Source: Candidatus Levybacteria bacterium RIFCSPHIGHO2_01_FULL_36_15 (GTDB lineage Bacteria; Patescibacteriota; Microgenomatia; Levybacterales; GWA1-39-11). Taken from it: a stretch of 51,090 bases of DNA. The translations under genes and the position numbers were made by a program. Numbering within the stretch: the stretch's first letter is position 1; the number at the start of each line of letters is the position of its first letter. The stretch spans positions 1-51,090 of the forward strand of contig MFNJ01000056.1 in NCBI GenBank assembly GCA_001782015.1, read 5' to 3'. Shown here piece after piece: positions 38,276 through 47,520 of this stretch. Under the pieces are notes generated by a model. The model ran no database searches, was not told where the DNA came from, and saw nothing but the letters and a program-made list of their open reading frames with translations.

Positions 38276-39965
38276 AAGTTCTGTATTTTATTATAGCAGT
38301 AAAAATAATTAAAATACCAACCAGGGTAAGTACATTTGCCATCTTTTCTGTTGAAGTTTGCACAAACCTTGCCTCAACCTTACTTGCGCCTTTATCAAGA
38401 TTTAAATACAGACCTTCTCTACCCACTTTATAATCCTGAGGTTTTCCATTTATTAAAATCTTCCAGGCAGGAAAATAGGCAATATTCAACTTTACCAAGG
38501 AATTCTCTTTAAGGTTAATATCTGCTGATATTCTTCCTGTATTTGCCAAAAGATTGTTAATGTTTCCGGTACCTAAAATTTCAATGGGTTTATCCGGAAC
38601 TTCACTTTCCATTTTTGGTTTTGAAAATCCAACCGGCATATACTCATCTGAAATTTTTGATGTGGTCCAGTTTAGATGCTGCTTATTTATATAGCTTTCT
38701 GCATTCCTCTGGTAATAAAACTGTGGTTGAAAAAGTTTTATATTTAAAAACAAAGTGAGCAAAATTACAGCTATTGATCCTAAGCCAACGATTTTTTTAT
38801 CAATCCGCACCTGCGCCTGCTGAGCAGAAAATCCTATCACAACACCCATAAATAGACCTAAGAAACTCAAGAAACGCCAGGGATACTGCAGGAAAGGCAT
38901 AAAAGGAACAGTTTTCCAGATAGGTTCTGAAATATCAAAAACAAAATAAGAGGCTGCCAAAAACAAAACAGAAGAGGAAAAATAGATAAATACATAATCT
39001 TTGATTTTTTTCTTTATAAAAAAATACGAAAACAAAGGTATAGAGAGAATAAATAATATTATATTTGATTTCCCGAGCCTGAAAGAAAGACCGTCAACGC
39101 AACCTATTGCCGAACCTCCGTAACCCCACGGACTATCCCATAGCTGTATTGGACAAATAAAATGATCTTTATAATCAGCTCCCCCACCCACTTGCGAATA
39201 AACATTTGTGTATTTCATCTCCATAAGTGCCGGTATTATATAAAAAGATGATAAAAGTAAACCAAGAAAGAGTGCTAAAAGGTAAAACGTCAACAACCTG
39301 ATTTTATTTTTTGAATAAAAAAGAGAAAGGATAATTAAAAGACCGATAAAAATTAAAAGCATAAAAGATGAAAGATTATGAGAAAGAACAACCAAAGCAA
39401 GGGTAATTGAAGAAAAAATAATCCATTGTATGTTATTACGCAATAATGGTTTTTCCTGGACTATATAAAAAATTTTGTAAAATCCCAGGAAAACCAGAGG
39501 CAATAAAGCGTAAGAAAAAAGCTCATCCAGATTTCCTCTAACATAGATATTTACTGCATGATACGGAAAATAAAGATACAAAACTCCTGCCAAAATTGCC
39601 GCCATCCCACCTGTGAAACCTCTAATAAAAAAGTGCATTGAAAATCCAGCCAGAATTATACCTATTATAAAAACAATTTTTGTTGCAAGAAGAGCATCAA
39701 AACCAATCAGGGTTAAAAAGCCGCCTATATAATAAGGCAGCGGAGAATAAAAGTTAAAAATTGGGTAGCCAAAACCATAACCCAGATCCTGCACCCACCT
39801 TACCGGAAACATTCCGTCTTTAAGCGCTTTTCCCATTTCATATACCCGTGCTACCTGCGTATCATCATGCATAGAAAAAAACCCTGAATGAAAAAATGGC
39901 AGTATAGAAAAGACTGAAAAAAGAAAGATTAAAAACAATCCCGCATTCCTTCTTAAAAAAGCCAT
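38268..39965 (-). CDS. PTPS_related polytopic membrane protein
   Basis: FSMHDDTQVARVYEMGKALKDGMFPVRWVQDLGYGFGYPIFNFYSPLPYYIGG; C-term AYFPAWKILINGKPQDY. Confidence 0.8.
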   Translation of the reverse strand: MAFLRRNAGLFLIFLFSVFSILPFFHSGFFSMHDDTQVARVYEMGKALKDGMFPVRWVQDLGYGFGYPIFNFYSPLPYYIGGFLTLIGFDALLATKIVFIIGIILAGFSMHFFIRGFTGGMAAILAGVLYLYFPYHAVNIYVRGNLDELFSYALLPLVFLGFYKIFYIVQEKPLLRNNIQWIIFSSITLALVVLSHNLSSFMLLIFIGLLIILSLFYSKNKIRLLTFYLLALFLGLLLSSFYIIPALMEMKYTNVYSQVGGGADYKDHFICPIQLWDSPWGYGGSAIGCVDGLSFRLGKSNIILFILSIPLFSYFFIKKKIKDYVFIYFSSSVLFLAASYFVFDISEPIWKTVPFMPFLQYPWRFLSFLGLFMGVVIGFSAQQAQVRIDKKIVGLGSIAVILLTLFLNIKLFQPQFYYQRNAESYINKQHLNWTTSKISDEYMPVGFSKPKMESEVPDKPIEILGTGNINNLLANTGRISADINLKENSLVKLNIAYFPAWKILINGKPQDYKVGREGLYLNLDKGASKVEARFVQTSTEKMANVLTLVGILIIFTAIIKYRTYE

Positions 39966-39975
39966 ATTAATTGGT

Positions 39976-39981
39976 ATTATA
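39976..39981 (-). promoter_or_regulatory. -10 box TATAAT 10 nt before ATG of 38268-39965
   Basis: minus strand TATAAT-ACCAATTAAT-ATG. Confidence 0.5.
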
Positions 39982-40009
39982 CTAGAACGTATTTCAAAAC
40001 TCTATTTAA

Positions 40010-41560
40010 TTAGGGGTAAATTTTTTTAGTTAAAAACAACAATATTAAAAAGGACAAGATTGAAAGTACGTCTGAAAATAGCCTTAAAGAAGTTTCGCCA
40101 AAAAATAATTTTACATTGTGATTTCCCGGAGGAATAATAATATCCATTACCCCATTATCATTTTTATAATTTATATTGATTGCTCTACTGTCAATGTATG
40201 CCTGCCAACCGGGATAGTAAATTGTGTTAATACGGACTTTTAACTGATCATGCCCTGCAGAAGAAAAAGTTATTTTATTGGAATTGTAAATTATATTGTT
40301 CAACTGTCCGGCGCCGTTTAACAGTTCTACCTTATTTTTAAAATGTTCAAAAGGCATATTTTTTACCCAAATCGGCATATATTCATTCTGTACAGTTGTT
40401 GTAGCCTCATTAGTAGAATAAAAATTTTCTCCCTTATCAAAAAATTTTGAAGGCGCTAAATACTCAGAAGAATTGAGCAGTAAAACAAAGACAAGAATAC
40501 ATATCACTATCCATTTTTTGGAATTGGTAAAAAATGAAACAATATAAGAGGATAAAAAACTTAACGCAATAATTAAATAAGAGAGCAACCTGAAAGGAAA
40601 CTGAACAACAGACGAAGGAATAAAATTCCATAAGATCATGCTTGCCTCGGAGGAAAAAAAGATTGAAAAAACACTTATGACTACAAACAAAATAAGAAGA
40701 TCGGAGAACTTGTTTCCTTTTAACAACTTGTATTTTGAAAACATAAATAAGATTGCTGAGGAAAAAAGAACAATAAAACTTATGGATCCCACCAAGGGAA
40801 TAGGAGCAAAATAATCTGTTATGTTTGAAATTTGGGTGGTAGAAAATCTGGTATAAGGCAATTCAAAAATTGCCGGTATAGTGAAAAATGAGGACATTAA
40901 AATACCAATGATGAAACTGAAAATAATATTTTTGGCTGAAATTTTTCTTCTCAAAAAAGCGTAAATGAATAAAAGAGGGATAAAAAATGCCGCAAGCGTA
41001 TTGTGGGAAATCATAAGTAAAAAAATTCCGCCGGAGATTAAAAAAATATTTTTTCTTTCAATCATCCATAATATGAGTGGAATAAAAAGCAGAGCAAATA
41101 TTTCACCAACTGATCCTCTCTTGTAAAGGTCAAACAGGTGATAAGGAAGATATAAATAGAATAAAGCTCCCACAGCTGCTGTAGTTTTTTCAAAAATTGT
41201 GGAAAGCCACAAAAACGCAAAAAGCGCAGAGCCTATCATTGACACAACTAAAACAGCTTTTATGCTGTTAACAAATCCAAGTCCAAGAGCATGAAAAACT
41301 TCGGAAAAATACATAAATCCTGGATATAAAAAGTTAGCAACAGGATAACCATAGCCCTGATTTAGCCTACCTAGAAATCTCACTGGGAATTGCCCGTCCC
41401 GCAAACTCTCATGGAAAGCCGATAATCTGATTATCATCCATTCACCATCGTCTGATTCAAAAAAACCGGAATGCAGAAGAGGAATAATTACCGGTATAGA
41501 CAATACCAGCAAAATTAGCATTACAAGTAGTGTGTTTTTATTTCGTTTCAACCAGGACAT
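40010..41560 (-). CDS. PTPS_related polytopic membrane protein
   Basis: FESDDGEWMIIRLSAFHESLRDGQFPVRFLGRLNQGYGYPVANFLYPGFMYFSEVFHALG; C-term IYYPGWQAYIDSRAI. Confidence 0.8.
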   Translation of the reverse strand: MSWLKRNKNTLLVMLILLVLSIPVIIPLLHSGFFESDDGEWMIIRLSAFHESLRDGQFPVRFLGRLNQGYGYPVANFLYPGFMYFSEVFHALGLGFVNSIKAVLVVSMIGSALFAFLWLSTIFEKTTAAVGALFYLYLPYHLFDLYKRGSVGEIFALLFIPLILWMIERKNIFLISGGIFLLMISHNTLAAFFIPLLFIYAFLRRKISAKNIIFSFIIGILMSSFFTIPAIFELPYTRFSTTQISNITDYFAPIPLVGSISFIVLFSSAILFMFSKYKLLKGNKFSDLLILFVVISVFSIFFSSEASMILWNFIPSSVVQFPFRLLSYLIIALSFLSSYIVSFFTNSKKWIVICILVFVLLLNSSEYLAPSKFFDKGENFYSTNEATTTVQNEYMPIWVKNMPFEHFKNKVELLNGAGQLNNIIYNSNKITFSSAGHDQLKVRINTIYYPGWQAYIDSRAININYKNDNGVMDIIIPPGNHNVKLFFGETSLRLFSDVLSILSFLILLFLTKKIYP

Positions 41561-43268
41561 AAGCGATCTCCTCTATAGGAAAACTTATAACTTTTTCTTT
41601 AACTGAAAAAACTACCGGTTTTTTAGGATAATAAAATGTTACCAGGGGCGGAATTTCCAATGGCTTTCTGTCAGCTGTAGTAATAAATAACATCCTTTTC
41701 TTTTTGTAGTCATTTGGCCAGTCTACGTCCCTAAATTCGTATTTTCCAAAAGATCTGACAAAACTAAACCCTTCCGAATCATCGGGGTCACGGATAACCG
41801 TATTTTGGAAACCCAAAGGAGTATAAGAGAGGTAAAATAAAAGGGATGTGTACATAAATCCTGCATTTTTGTCAAAAATAATTTTGTCATATTTATGCTC
41901 GTTGTCTTTTATGTATAATGAAACACTTTTGTCCTCCAGTCTCCAGGCTTTTGCATAAAGAATAGGGAACCTGAAATAGTAAGAGATAAAATAATATAAA
42001 ACGCTAAATAAAACAATAAAGCCAAAAAAAACTCCTGAAAAAATCTTTACAGCGTTATTAAATTTTTTTATTAAAGACAATAAGTACAAAGCGCCGATTG
42101 CGGAAAAAACTTGAAAAGGTATGACAATAAAATAGCCTCTTGTTGCATGAGGAACCTCTTTGCTTAAACTCAATACAAGAAAAGAAATTATTGCCCAATA
42201 AATGAAAAGATTTAAGTCTTTAATTTTATTTTTAAATATGCTTATCAATCCTAAGATAACCAGTGGAAACTGAAACAAATAAAACATGCCCACTCCTATT
42301 CCCTGGTTTCCATGAGCTGTACCGGAAACAAAGAAAAATGCAGGAGATAAAGAACTCACAACGTTCTCCAAATACTGCCAGACCAGCATAAATGTGTCAT
42401 TAAAAAATGCTACGGGAAATATTCCCGGTAAATCCGCAAGATAACTTTTGAATTCTATTATTTTTGACTGTATATCAGAGCTTGTTATCAGCGCGCCTTT
42501 GCTGGACAGCAGTCCCGAGGGAAAAAATAAGGTTGTCAAAAACGGCAGCAGTAAAAAAACAAAAAAAATGCCCAGCGCAAAAATAGTTTTCTTGGGAATT
42601 ATTTTTACCTTATCAAAACAAACAATAATAAGGCAAGTTAAAAGCAGTGGGGCAAGTAATCTGGTAACATTATAAGAATACAGTGATAAAGCAAAACTTA
42701 ACACTGAAATAAACAAATAAATAGGTTTTGTTTTTTCAAATTTTACAAACATCCAAACTCCAAATAGAGCAAAAAATAAAGCTATGTTAACCTCAAAAGC
42801 GGCTCTTGAAAAATGCAGGTGCCATGGGTTTATGGCAAGCAAAAAACTTGAGAGACCGGCCATTTTTTTATTTCCAGAAATATCTTTAACTAAAAAATAT
42901 AAAATCACCACAGACACACTACCCAGTAAAGCGGAGGAAAACCTTACGGAAAACTCATTCAGATTGAATATTTTAACTGATAAGGCTGTCAGGTAAAAAT
43001 ATACAGGCAGTTTGTAGTCTCCGAAGGATTTAAAATAAACGGGTAAAAATTTTCCATATTCATCTTTTCCTGTCTGTAAAATTGAATAAGCATTGTATCC
43101 GATAGCGGATTCATCCTGAGAGAAACCAAAAGGTATTTGGCCCAACTTATAAAACCTGAGTAAAAAAGACAGAATAAATATAAATATAAGAAATAAATAG
43201 AACCTGTTATTTCCCGCTAATACCCTTCTGGTTGCCACAGCAAGATATTCTTTCATAAATAACATCAT
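41538..43268 (-). CDS. GT39/PMT_2-like membrane glycosyltransferase
   Basis: FSQDESAIGYNAYSILQTGKDEYGKFLPVYFKSFGDYKLPVYFYL; paralog of 2493-4172 and 4177-5820. Confidence 0.85.
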   Translation of the reverse strand: MMLFMKEYLAVATRRVLAGNNRFYLFLIFIFILSFLLRFYKLGQIPFGFSQDESAIGYNAYSILQTGKDEYGKFLPVYFKSFGDYKLPVYFYLTALSVKIFNLNEFSVRFSSALLGSVSVVILYFLVKDISGNKKMAGLSSFLLAINPWHLHFSRAAFEVNIALFFALFGVWMFVKFEKTKPIYLFISVLSFALSLYSYNVTRLLAPLLLTCLIIVCFDKVKIIPKKTIFALGIFFVFLLLPFLTTLFFPSGLLSSKGALITSSDIQSKIIEFKSYLADLPGIFPVAFFNDTFMLVWQYLENVVSSLSPAFFFVSGTAHGNQGIGVGMFYLFQFPLVILGLISIFKNKIKDLNLFIYWAIISFLVLSLSKEVPHATRGYFIVIPFQVFSAIGALYLLSLIKKFNNAVKIFSGVFFGFIVLFSVLYYFISYYFRFPILYAKAWRLEDKSVSLYIKDNEHKYDKIIFDKNAGFMYTSLLFYLSYTPLGFQNTVIRDPDDSEGFSFVRSFGKYEFRDVDWPNDYKKKRMLFITTADRKPLEIPPLVTFYYPKKPVVFSVKEKVISFPIEEIAYVLVETK

Positions 43269-44767
43269 TCACTTACAACTTGATAAATGCTAAGCCATGC
43301 GTTCCCTGCCCCTTTTTGGTATTTAGCAATAAGCCTGACAGGCCAGCCAAAGGGAGGATTACTGGTTTGGTTAAAAATAAAATAAACGGGCATTTGCTTT
43401 GCTTTTTCAACAAGGTCCGGCGGAATATTGTCATGAATCGGCCAAATACCTCTCTTATCAATATTTTTATTCTCACCAAGATATATTTCTACGGCATAAG
43501 TGGGCAAAGATCCGAATGTTCCCTGAGAAGCAACATATATTTTACCGGTGCTTGCCTGAAACTTTAGAAATTCAATCATTTCATTTATTCCCCCGCCTGC
43601 CGGCCAATCGTTTACATACTGCTGAAGATCAGCATACGGTATGGGAGCATGAGCAAAATTTGTAAGAATATAATAATCAGACCTAAGCATCAGTAAAATG
43701 AACGCAAAAAACAATAATGCTTTCAGTATGTTTTTTTTCATTTTATCAAGAATATAAATTAAAGAAAATGATGCCAAAATAAGAAGAGGCATTGTCATAA
43801 AAAGAATAAATCTTGGATACAGCGTTTTACCAAATAGGGCCAAAGACACAAACGGAATAAGAAACCACGACAGAAGAAGCAATTTTTCTCCTAAAAATTT
43901 CTTTTTTCCGATAATAAAAGAGGCAAAAGTAAAAAACAGCAGAGGAAATGTTGAATAAGTTACAAGCCAGTCTATAACTCCTTTTAAATTGCCTTCCAAA
44001 AAGGTGAAGGGGTGCTGCACCCATTCTGAAAATGGATAAGCAAATGTAGCATTCTTTTCAGCTATTATATGAAAAAAGGGAGATAGTCTTAAAATAGAAT
44101 AGTAAAATAATGCTAAACCTGCCGACAAAAGCGCCAAGATTGACCATTTTATGAACTGTCTTCCAATGTGTCTTTCTCTTAAATTAAACAGAAGAAGAGA
44201 GAAAGGAAGAAGATAGACAAAGAAAAATGCATTACTTTTTGTTAATGTTCCAGCTCCCAGAACCATACCAAGAATAAGCGCTATATCCAGCCTTTTCAAA
44301 CGCACCAACATGACTTCAAAATAAAGTGCCCATACGGCAATGGATGCAACAAGAGAGTCATAAAGCGCCATCCTGTCATAAACAAGAGAAAAAGGATAAA
44401 ATACATAAATCAATGAAGCAGCAAAACCAATTTTTTTATTTTTAAATATTTCTGTCGCAAGAAAAAATAAACCTATCATTGTGAAAAATCCCGCTCCAAG
44501 GGATACCAGACGTCCTGCAAGAAGCGGATCTTGAACTACTTTCATAAAGATCATGTCAAACCAGACAAATAAAGGCTGTTTTCCATCGGTGAGGGATATA
44601 AACCTCCACCCAGCATCCTGTTTTGCGATCTGCGACCAGCGCGTGTATATGGCCTCATCCGTGAACATAGGGAGGCTTAAGATGTTGTAAATACGGGTAG
44701 AAAAAAATAAAAGTATGAGTGAGAAAGCAAAAATTATATCTTTTGCGTATTTTTTTAGAGAAACCAT
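43265..44767 (-). CDS. GT39/ArnT-like membrane glycosyltransferase
   Basis: FTDEAIYTRWSQIAKQDAGWRFISLTDGKQPLFVWFDMIFMKV. Confidence 0.85.
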   Translation of the reverse strand: MVSLKKYAKDIIFAFSLILLFFSTRIYNILSLPMFTDEAIYTRWSQIAKQDAGWRFISLTDGKQPLFVWFDMIFMKVVQDPLLAGRLVSLGAGFFTMIGLFFLATEIFKNKKIGFAASLIYVFYPFSLVYDRMALYDSLVASIAVWALYFEVMLVRLKRLDIALILGMVLGAGTLTKSNAFFFVYLLPFSLLLFNLRERHIGRQFIKWSILALLSAGLALFYYSILRLSPFFHIIAEKNATFAYPFSEWVQHPFTFLEGNLKGVIDWLVTYSTFPLLFFTFASFIIGKKKFLGEKLLLLSWFLIPFVSLALFGKTLYPRFILFMTMPLLILASFSLIYILDKMKKNILKALLFFAFILLMLRSDYYILTNFAHAPIPYADLQQYVNDWPAGGGINEMIEFLKFQASTGKIYVASQGTFGSLPTYAVEIYLGENKNIDKRGIWPIHDNIPPDLVEKAKQMPVYFIFNQTSNPPFGWPVRLIAKYQKGAGNAWLSIYQVVSE

Positions 44768-44778
44768 ATAGTAAAAAG

Positions 44779-44808
44779 ATTATAATAGAAAAGCCGCGTA
44801 TTAAGCAA
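44779..44808 (-). promoter_or_regulatory. Sigma70-like promoter TTGCTT-18-TATAAT before 43265-44767
   Basis: -10 44779-44784, -35 44803-44808, ATG at 44767. Confidence 0.6.
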
Positions 44809-44819
44809 ATTAAAAAAGA

Positions 44820-46289
44820 TCAGAACCACTCCTCGGTTGCATGGTAAATGAAACTTGGATTAGCAAAATACCAATCTTTATTTAATGACCCTTTAATTCC
44901 GTAGCTACCTAAATTAACTATTTTGTAAGTATCTTCATTATTTAATACTGCCTCATGTCCTTCCAGCAGATCTTTAGGTCCAACACCAATTGCCATACCT
45001 TTGTCATCTATTGCTCCCGCAGCTTCCAAATATAATGCCAGAGGCAGACTTCTTACCGTACTTTTATATTTATAATCATAAATAGCGAACTTCTTACCCG
45101 GATATTTCTGCAACAGAAATTTTGAGTTTGAATCTGCATAATATGATGTGTAATTTGTGGCATTCTTAATTTCAGTAAAGTCTTTACTTAAACTGGCAAG
45201 AACTATAATTGCAATGGACAATAATGCGATTAAACTGCTTCTTTTAAACAATTCAAAAATCACGACTGCGGACAATAAAAGAACAACAGGATGAGTAAAA
45301 ACAAGATAGCTTTCAAAAAGAACACTTCTGGTATATCTAAGCAGAATAAGCATGGAAGCAAAACCTGCAGTTATAAGAATCCATTCTTTGGAGATTGATT
45401 TTTTTATAATTTTTAATCCTAATACAATAGCAACACCCAGCATTAAGAACAACCCGATTATTTTTTGCCCTCCAATTATGTGCGCCCATTGCTGCGGCCA
45501 GAAAGACATAATATAAGTTGACCAGCGCCTGCCCAGCACATCCAAAGAAATTCTGTATTGATCATGAAGATAATAATAAAGCATATTTTTTATATTAAAA
45601 AAGTTGTGTCCGAAATCAGAAATTATAATCGGAAGAAGCGGTAAAACAATACCACAGACAAGAAGTATTATGTGTTTTAACCTGAAATACCTAAGAATCA
45701 GTAATGTAAGTAAAACTATAAAAAATAAGGCAACTCCCTGCAAATGTATGGAAGCGGCCATGCTAGCAAAAAACCCCAATAAAAATATATATTTTGCCTT
45801 CTTTTCTCTTATGTATCTTACTCCGGACCAGATTGCCGCAAGAGATAACAATGAAATAGGAGACTGATTTGTAAGATTTGTTCCCTGCGTAATTTGTGCT
45901 GATGAAACCGCAGTTAATATTCCAACAATAATTCCAAATTTTTTATCAATAAGCTCTGCTCCCAACTTAATCATTAAGTAAACAAAAAGAACATACAATA
46001 GTGTTAAGAATACCCAGGGCGATATTACGGAATACGGATAGAAAACAGTTCCCAGCATAATAAACCAGTACCACTGCCCGCCGGTCTGAAACGGCCCCGC
46101 AGAAGAAAATGGCCCCAGAAGAGGAAGTTTGCCGGAAGAAAGCGCGTGCCTTGCAATAAGAGCATCATGCGCCTGATCATACGCAAGGCCAAACCTGTTC
46201 TGGTAATTATAAAATCTCAAAACAAAAGCAAGCAAAACTATAAGAATTGCGGAAATCCCAAACCAGTGCAGTTTAACTTTTTTTAACAT
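44820..46289 (-). CDS. GT39-like membrane glycosyltransferase ('DQ' subgroup)
   Basis: FGLAYDQAHDALIARHALSSGKLPLLGPFSSAGPFQTGGQWYWFIML; polytopic. Confidence 0.78.
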   Translation of the reverse strand: MLKKVKLHWFGISAILIVLLAFVLRFYNYQNRFGLAYDQAHDALIARHALSSGKLPLLGPFSSAGPFQTGGQWYWFIMLGTVFYPYSVISPWVFLTLLYVLFVYLMIKLGAELIDKKFGIIVGILTAVSSAQITQGTNLTNQSPISLLSLAAIWSGVRYIREKKAKYIFLLGFFASMAASIHLQGVALFFIVLLTLLILRYFRLKHIILLVCGIVLPLLPIIISDFGHNFFNIKNMLYYYLHDQYRISLDVLGRRWSTYIMSFWPQQWAHIIGGQKIIGLFLMLGVAIVLGLKIIKKSISKEWILITAGFASMLILLRYTRSVLFESYLVFTHPVVLLLSAVVIFELFKRSSLIALLSIAIIVLASLSKDFTEIKNATNYTSYYADSNSKFLLQKYPGKKFAIYDYKYKSTVRSLPLALYLEAAGAIDDKGMAIGVGPKDLLEGHEAVLNNEDTYKIVNLGSYGIKGSLNKDWYFANPSFIYHATEEWF

Positions 46290-47457
46290 ATTTTTTTAGA
46301 AAAACACCCTTCAGAAAAAGTATTAAAACTGTCAGAAATGAAGACCCTATGGCAATAATATTCATAAAGGACAGGACCTGCGGAACCGGCTTATCCCAAT
46401 TTCCAAGATATATAAAAGGCGCATATTGAAAAATTGAAAGTATGGAAAAAATAATTACCGGTATAAATATAAAATAACTTTTTGAAATATACGCGGCAAA
46501 CGGTAAAGCATACAAAAGGTACCAGGGTTGAAAATTTGTCCTAAGACATGCAAGTATAACGGGAATAATCATGGATACAAATGACAGATAAAAAAACTGT
46601 TTGTAATTCTCTTTATTTCTGTTACTCAATAAATAATAAATGTAAACCGGTATCAAAAACACCGTAGCAAACTTAATTCCAATAGACAAGGCAAGAGCCA
46701 GGAAAGAATAAAATAATTTTTTTTCCAACAAAAGATAAACGGACAAAATAGCAAAAAACATCATTACAATATCGTTATGCGCGGACACCAATGATTCGGT
46801 TAAAATAAGCGGATTTAAAGCAAAAAATGCCAGCCCGAATAACGGATTAACTGATTTAGTTTTAATAAGCACTTTTTCTATAAAATAAGCGCTTCCGATA
46901 AAGCTTGAAAGAACCAACAGTTTAAATAAATAAAAAGTTAATAGAAAATAATTTAAACCGATAAAAGAAAATGGAACCGTAAGGATAAGCCATACTGGAC
47001 CATAAGGATATGTTCTATGGGTCCAGTGCATAAATGAAAGCATGGGATCACCAGGAAAGTCAAGAGCTTTATGAACGTAAGGATTTTGGTTATAATAAGT
47101 TATTATCTTTGCGTCAAAAATATAATTAAATAAATCATAAGAAAATGCGTTGTAGGAAAGAAACAAAATAGCGCTAACTGTAAGAATTATTGTCCACACT
47201 TCTCTTCTTTGCAGTTTGCCCAATTTGATAAGTTTTAAAGTCCAAAGAAAAAGTGAAAAAATAAATATCACCGCGAATGAAAAAATATAAGTTGACAACG
47301 GCCGCTGGAAATATCCAATGTACTGAAAGAATTTTTGTATTTCCTGCCATATTGAAAGGCGCGACAAGGTAAGACTAAGATCTACCTGGGTAAAAGAATA
47401 AAGCGAGATAATAACAGATGCAATAATCCAGCTAATAAACAGAATTTTTTTACCCAT
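46273..47457 (-). CDS. GT87/mannosyltransferase-like polytopic membrane protein
   Basis: YDLFNYIFDAKIITYYNQNPYVHKALDFPGDPMLSFMHWTHRTYPYGPVW; FFALNPLILTESLVSAHNDIVMMFFAI. Confidence 0.8.
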   Translation of the reverse strand: MGKKILFISWIIASVIISLYSFTQVDLSLTLSRLSIWQEIQKFFQYIGYFQRPLSTYIFSFAVIFIFSLFLWTLKLIKLGKLQRREVWTIILTVSAILFLSYNAFSYDLFNYIFDAKIITYYNQNPYVHKALDFPGDPMLSFMHWTHRTYPYGPVWLILTVPFSFIGLNYFLLTFYLFKLLVLSSFIGSAYFIEKVLIKTKSVNPLFGLAFFALNPLILTESLVSAHNDIVMMFFAILSVYLLLEKKLFYSFLALALSIGIKFATVFLIPVYIYYLLSNRNKENYKQFFYLSFVSMIIPVILACLRTNFQPWYLLYALPFAAYISKSYFIFIPVIIFSILSIFQYAPFIYLGNWDKPVPQVLSFMNIIAIGSSFLTVLILFLKGVFLKKYVKKS

Positions 47458-47520
47458 ACATGTTGTTAAATCTTAAAACCTGAATCTAAAAACTTTCAGA
47501 TTTGAAATGTAGTTTTGATC

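Noticed and set aside
43273-43665. Overlapping small ORFs on both strands at the 3' end of 43265-44767
   Set aside because: Multiple frames open simultaneously by composition; the GT39-like frame is the supported one.
47458-47520. Inverted repeat AATCT...AGATT as a terminator/operator
   Set aside because: Only 5 bp in AT-rich DNA with no T tract; indistinguishable from chance.
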